A stretch of DNA of 64,000 nt from Mycobacterium sp. AZCC_0083. Its GTDB lineage: Bacteria > Actinomycetota > Actinomycetes > Mycobacteriales > Mycobacteriaceae. The stretch spans positions 419,804 to 483,803 of the forward strand of contig NZ_JACHGP010000001.1 of NCBI RefSeq assembly GCF_014202335.1, read 5' to 3'. Each line of letters begins with the position of its first letter. Within the stretch, counting starts at the first letter, position 1. Made by a program: the position numbers and the translations under genes. The notes beneath the pieces were generated by a model. It did no database searches, was not told where the DNA came from, and saw nothing but the letters and a program-made list of their open reading frames with translations. Shown in pieces: positions 62,004-64,000 of this stretch.

Positions 62004-64000
62004 CTACTTCGGCGCCGGGTCGCGCGGGAGTCGCAGGATGCGTTCGGCGATCAGGTTTCTGACGATCTCCGATGTGCCGCCTGCGATGGTCAGGCACCTA
62101 CTGAACAGATGGTCGTGCACGACGTCGGGTTCCCCGCCGACCAGGATGGCCCGGCCCGCGATACGCAGTCCCAGCTCTGCAACGCGCTGGGCGTGCTCGG
62201 CGCCGAACAGCTTGGCGATGTTTCCTTCGATACCCGCTCCGGCATCGAACACTGCCCGCGCCGCCTGGCGCAGGTTGAGGGTGGCCAACGTGTAGGCCTC
62301 GATGAGCAGCGCACCAACCTCGCGTGCCAGACCGGTGTCACCGGGTCGGTGGCGGGCCAGCAGATCGATCAGAACGTCGGCGGTCATGGTCACCGAACCA
62401 CCGCCGATGGACACCCGTTCGTTGCCGAACGCGGCCATCGCCACGGTCCAGCCGGCATTCACCGCGCCCACTACGTCGTGGTCGGGCACGAATACATCGT
62501 TGAAGAACACTTCGTTGAACAGCGTCTCGCCGGTGATCTCGGTGAGCGGGCGAACCTGCACGGCTGGATCTGCCAGATCGACGATCATCGCGGTGATGCC
62601 TCTATGCTTGGCCACACTCGGATCGGTGCGCACGGTGGCCAAACCGCGCTGGCAATTGACCGCGTCACTGGTCCACACCTTCTGGCCGGTCAGCACCCAG
62701 CCGCCATCCACACGCTTGGCCTTCGTGGCGACCGCGGCTGCGTCCGACCCGGCACCGGGCTCACTGAACAGCTGGCACCACCGCAGCTCACCCTCGAGGC
62801 TGGGCCAGAGCAGGCGCTCGATCTGTTCGGCGCTGCCGTGTTGCAGCAGGGTGGGAACGACCCATTCACCGAGGCCGAGGCTGGGCTTGTCCAGACCGCG
62901 CAGGGTCTCCTCGATGATCAACTGTTCGACGCTGTCCGCGGCCCGGCCGTAGGGCGTGGGCCAGTGCGGCTGCAGGTAACCGCTGTGCGCCCAAAGCTTC
63001 TGGCGCCCGTCGGCATCGGCCACCTCGAGTTCGGCGCGGAAATCCAGTGCGGCCTGCCGGTACTGCTCGGCTTCTTCGGGCAGGTCGACCGTTTGGCCCC
63101 GACGCACCCCACCGATCTGCAGCTCGATGACGTGGTCCCGCAGCGCATCCTGGCCACCGGCGAAGGCCTGTAGCACCGTGGCTCGCCTGATGTAGAGGTG
63201 GGCGTCGTGCTCCCATGTGTAGCCGATGCCGCCGTGCACCTGCACGTTCTGCAACGCCACCCGCTGATAGGCCGTAAGAGCGTGCCCCGCGGCCATCGCG
63301 ACCGCCAGGTCGGCCTCCGCACCGACGGCGCGCGCGGCGTCCCACGTCGCGGCGACGGCGAGCTCGGTGTCGACGAGCATATTCGCGCAGTGATGTTTGA
63401 TCGACTGGAAGGAGCCGATCGGCCTGCCGAACTGCTCGCGGGCCACGGCGTACGCCGTGGCCATCTCGGTGCAGGCGCTGAGCCCGCCGACCGCCTCAGC
63501 TGCGGCCAGTAGTCGCACCAGCCGAGCGGCGACGGTGGCTGCCCCGGCGAATACCTCGGCAACGGGTGCGTCCGACAGCTCGAGGACGGTGACCGGGCGC
63601 ATCAGCTGGTCGACGGATTCGGTGCGGGTCGCACAGACGAAGTCGCCTGCCTCGACGAGCACCAGATCGTCGCCGACCGGAAGCAGGAACAGATCGGCGC
63701 TCAGTTCGCCAAGGGTCGCCACGGCTGGGCTGCTGACCGTCGAATCGGTCAGCCGGGCATCGCTTTCCGTTCCGATGCCCGCAGCGGCATCACCCGAGAC
63801 GAGCCGTGGGAGCCACCGCGCCCGCTGCTCATCGGTGCCGACCTCGGCGATCACGGCGGACACCGCCACCGTGGGAAGGAACGGACCGCCGACCGCGGCA
63901 CGTCCGAGCTGCTCCGCCACGATGGTGAGCTCGGGCAGGCCGTAACCCTGACCGCCGAACTGCTCACCGACATGCAGACCCAACCACCCGGTGGAGACGA
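62004..64000 (-). CDS. Fused double acyl-CoA dehydrogenase (5' end outside window)
   Basis: Partial gene, about 665 residues visible; the start is beyond the right edge. The visible part holds the middle and end of one acyl-CoA dehydrogenase domain (GRPIGSFQSIKHHCANMLVD, NVQVHGGIGYTWEHDAHLYI) and then a complete second one (GLGEWVVPTLLQHG, CQLFSEPGAGSDAAA, GGWVLTGQKVWTS, ending IAGGTSEIVRNLIAERIL). In mycobacteria many FadE enzymes for steroids are heteromers of two proteins; here both are in one chain. Desaturates an acyl-CoA using FAD. It is first in the run dehydrogenase - thiolase-like - DUF35, a likely beta-oxidation/retro-aldol unit. Confidence 0.9.
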   Translation of the reverse strand, partial: VSTGWLGLHVGEQFGGQGYGLPELTIVAEQLGRAAVGGPFLPTVAVSAVIAEVGTDEQRARWLPRLVSGDAAAGIGTESDARLTDSTVSSPAVATLGELSADLFLLPVGDDLVLVEAGDFVCATRTESVDQLMRPVTVLELSDAPVAEVFAGAATVAARLVRLLAAAEAVGGLSACTEMATAYAVAREQFGRPIGSFQSIKHHCANMLVDTELAVAATWDAARAVGAEADLAVAMAAGHALTAYQRVALQNVQVHGGIGYTWEHDAHLYIRRATVLQAFAGGQDALRDHVIELQIGGVRRGQTVDLPEEAEQYRQAALDFRAELEVADADGRQKLWAHSGYLQPHWPTPYGRAADSVEQLIIEETLRGLDKPSLGLGEWVVPTLLQHGSAEQIERLLWPSLEGELRWCQLFSEPGAGSDAAAVATKAKRVDGGWVLTGQKVWTSDAVNCQRGLATVRTDPSVAKHRGITAMIVDLADPAVQVRPLTEITGETLFNEVFFNDVFVPDHDVVGAVNAGWTVAMAAFGNERVSIGGGSVTMTADVLIDLLARHRPGDTGLAREVGALLIEAYTLATLNLRQAARAVFDAGAGIEGNIAKLFGAEHAQRVAELGLRIAGRAILVGGEPDVVHDHLFSRCLTIAGGTSEIVRNLIAERILRLPRDPAPK

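Overview
The window looks like a chromosome segment from a fast-growing mycobacterium (Mycolicibacterium type). It is very GC-rich, uses many GTG starts, and has GTGA/ATGA stop-start overlaps. Its gene order matches a stretch well known from Mycobacterium tuberculosis: hisS - glyoxalase II-like - ppiB - rel - apt - lipoprotein - secF - secD - yajC - gabT - ruvBAC - yebC - pdxT - tesB - pdxS - nudix - pimA - patA - pgsA - HIT - thrS. The species call is inference from synteny and protein likeness; no rRNA or tRNA gene was seen.

Layout. 1-4.3 kb is accessory: a partial SEC-C protein, a frameshifted YYSHW-family gene, a vapBC toxin-antitoxin pair, and two small immunity-like genes behind what looks like the tail of a lost toxin gene. 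4.3-30 kb is conserved core with local additions. It covers translation, the stringent response and purine salvage (hisS, rel, apt) and Sec export (yajC, secD, secF). It also holds GABA/aminoaldehyde catabolism (gabT and an aldehyde dehydrogenase), Holliday-junction processing (ruvCAB) and yebC. The additions are a second SecD-like protein without a channel domain, tandem cyclophilins, a GGDEF protein, and two TetR genes flanking an alpha/beta hydrolase. 30.2-33.6 kb is an inserted TetR - flavin monooxygenase - (frameshifted) hydrolase module that separates yebC from pdxT. 33.6-42.5 kb is core again: pyridoxal phosphate synthesis and the phosphatidylinositol mannoside/phosphatidylinositol-phosphate operon running into thrS. 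42.6-64 kb is accessory metabolism: a broken aldo/keto reductase, a TetR with a flavin monooxygenase-SnoaL fusion, an MmpL transporter, a MerR/NodB-type deacetylase pair and two LLM-class flavin monooxygenases. It continues with a GH16 glucanase, purU, and a catabolic cluster (SDR, two DUF35 proteins, APH-like kinase, a thiolase-like protein without the nucleophilic cysteine, and a fused double acyl-CoA dehydrogenase).

Points most worth a second look: two families of palindromic repeats placed exactly at gene 3' ends; a toxin-immunity remnant beside hisS; a channel-less SecD paralogue; a thiolase-like/DUF35 pair that resembles steroid side-chain aldolases next to a fused acyl-CoA dehydrogenase; several near-perfect operators next to regulators; and three independent single-base frameshifts, which may be decay or sequencing error. 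Numbers such as residue positions were counted by hand and should be read as approximate.
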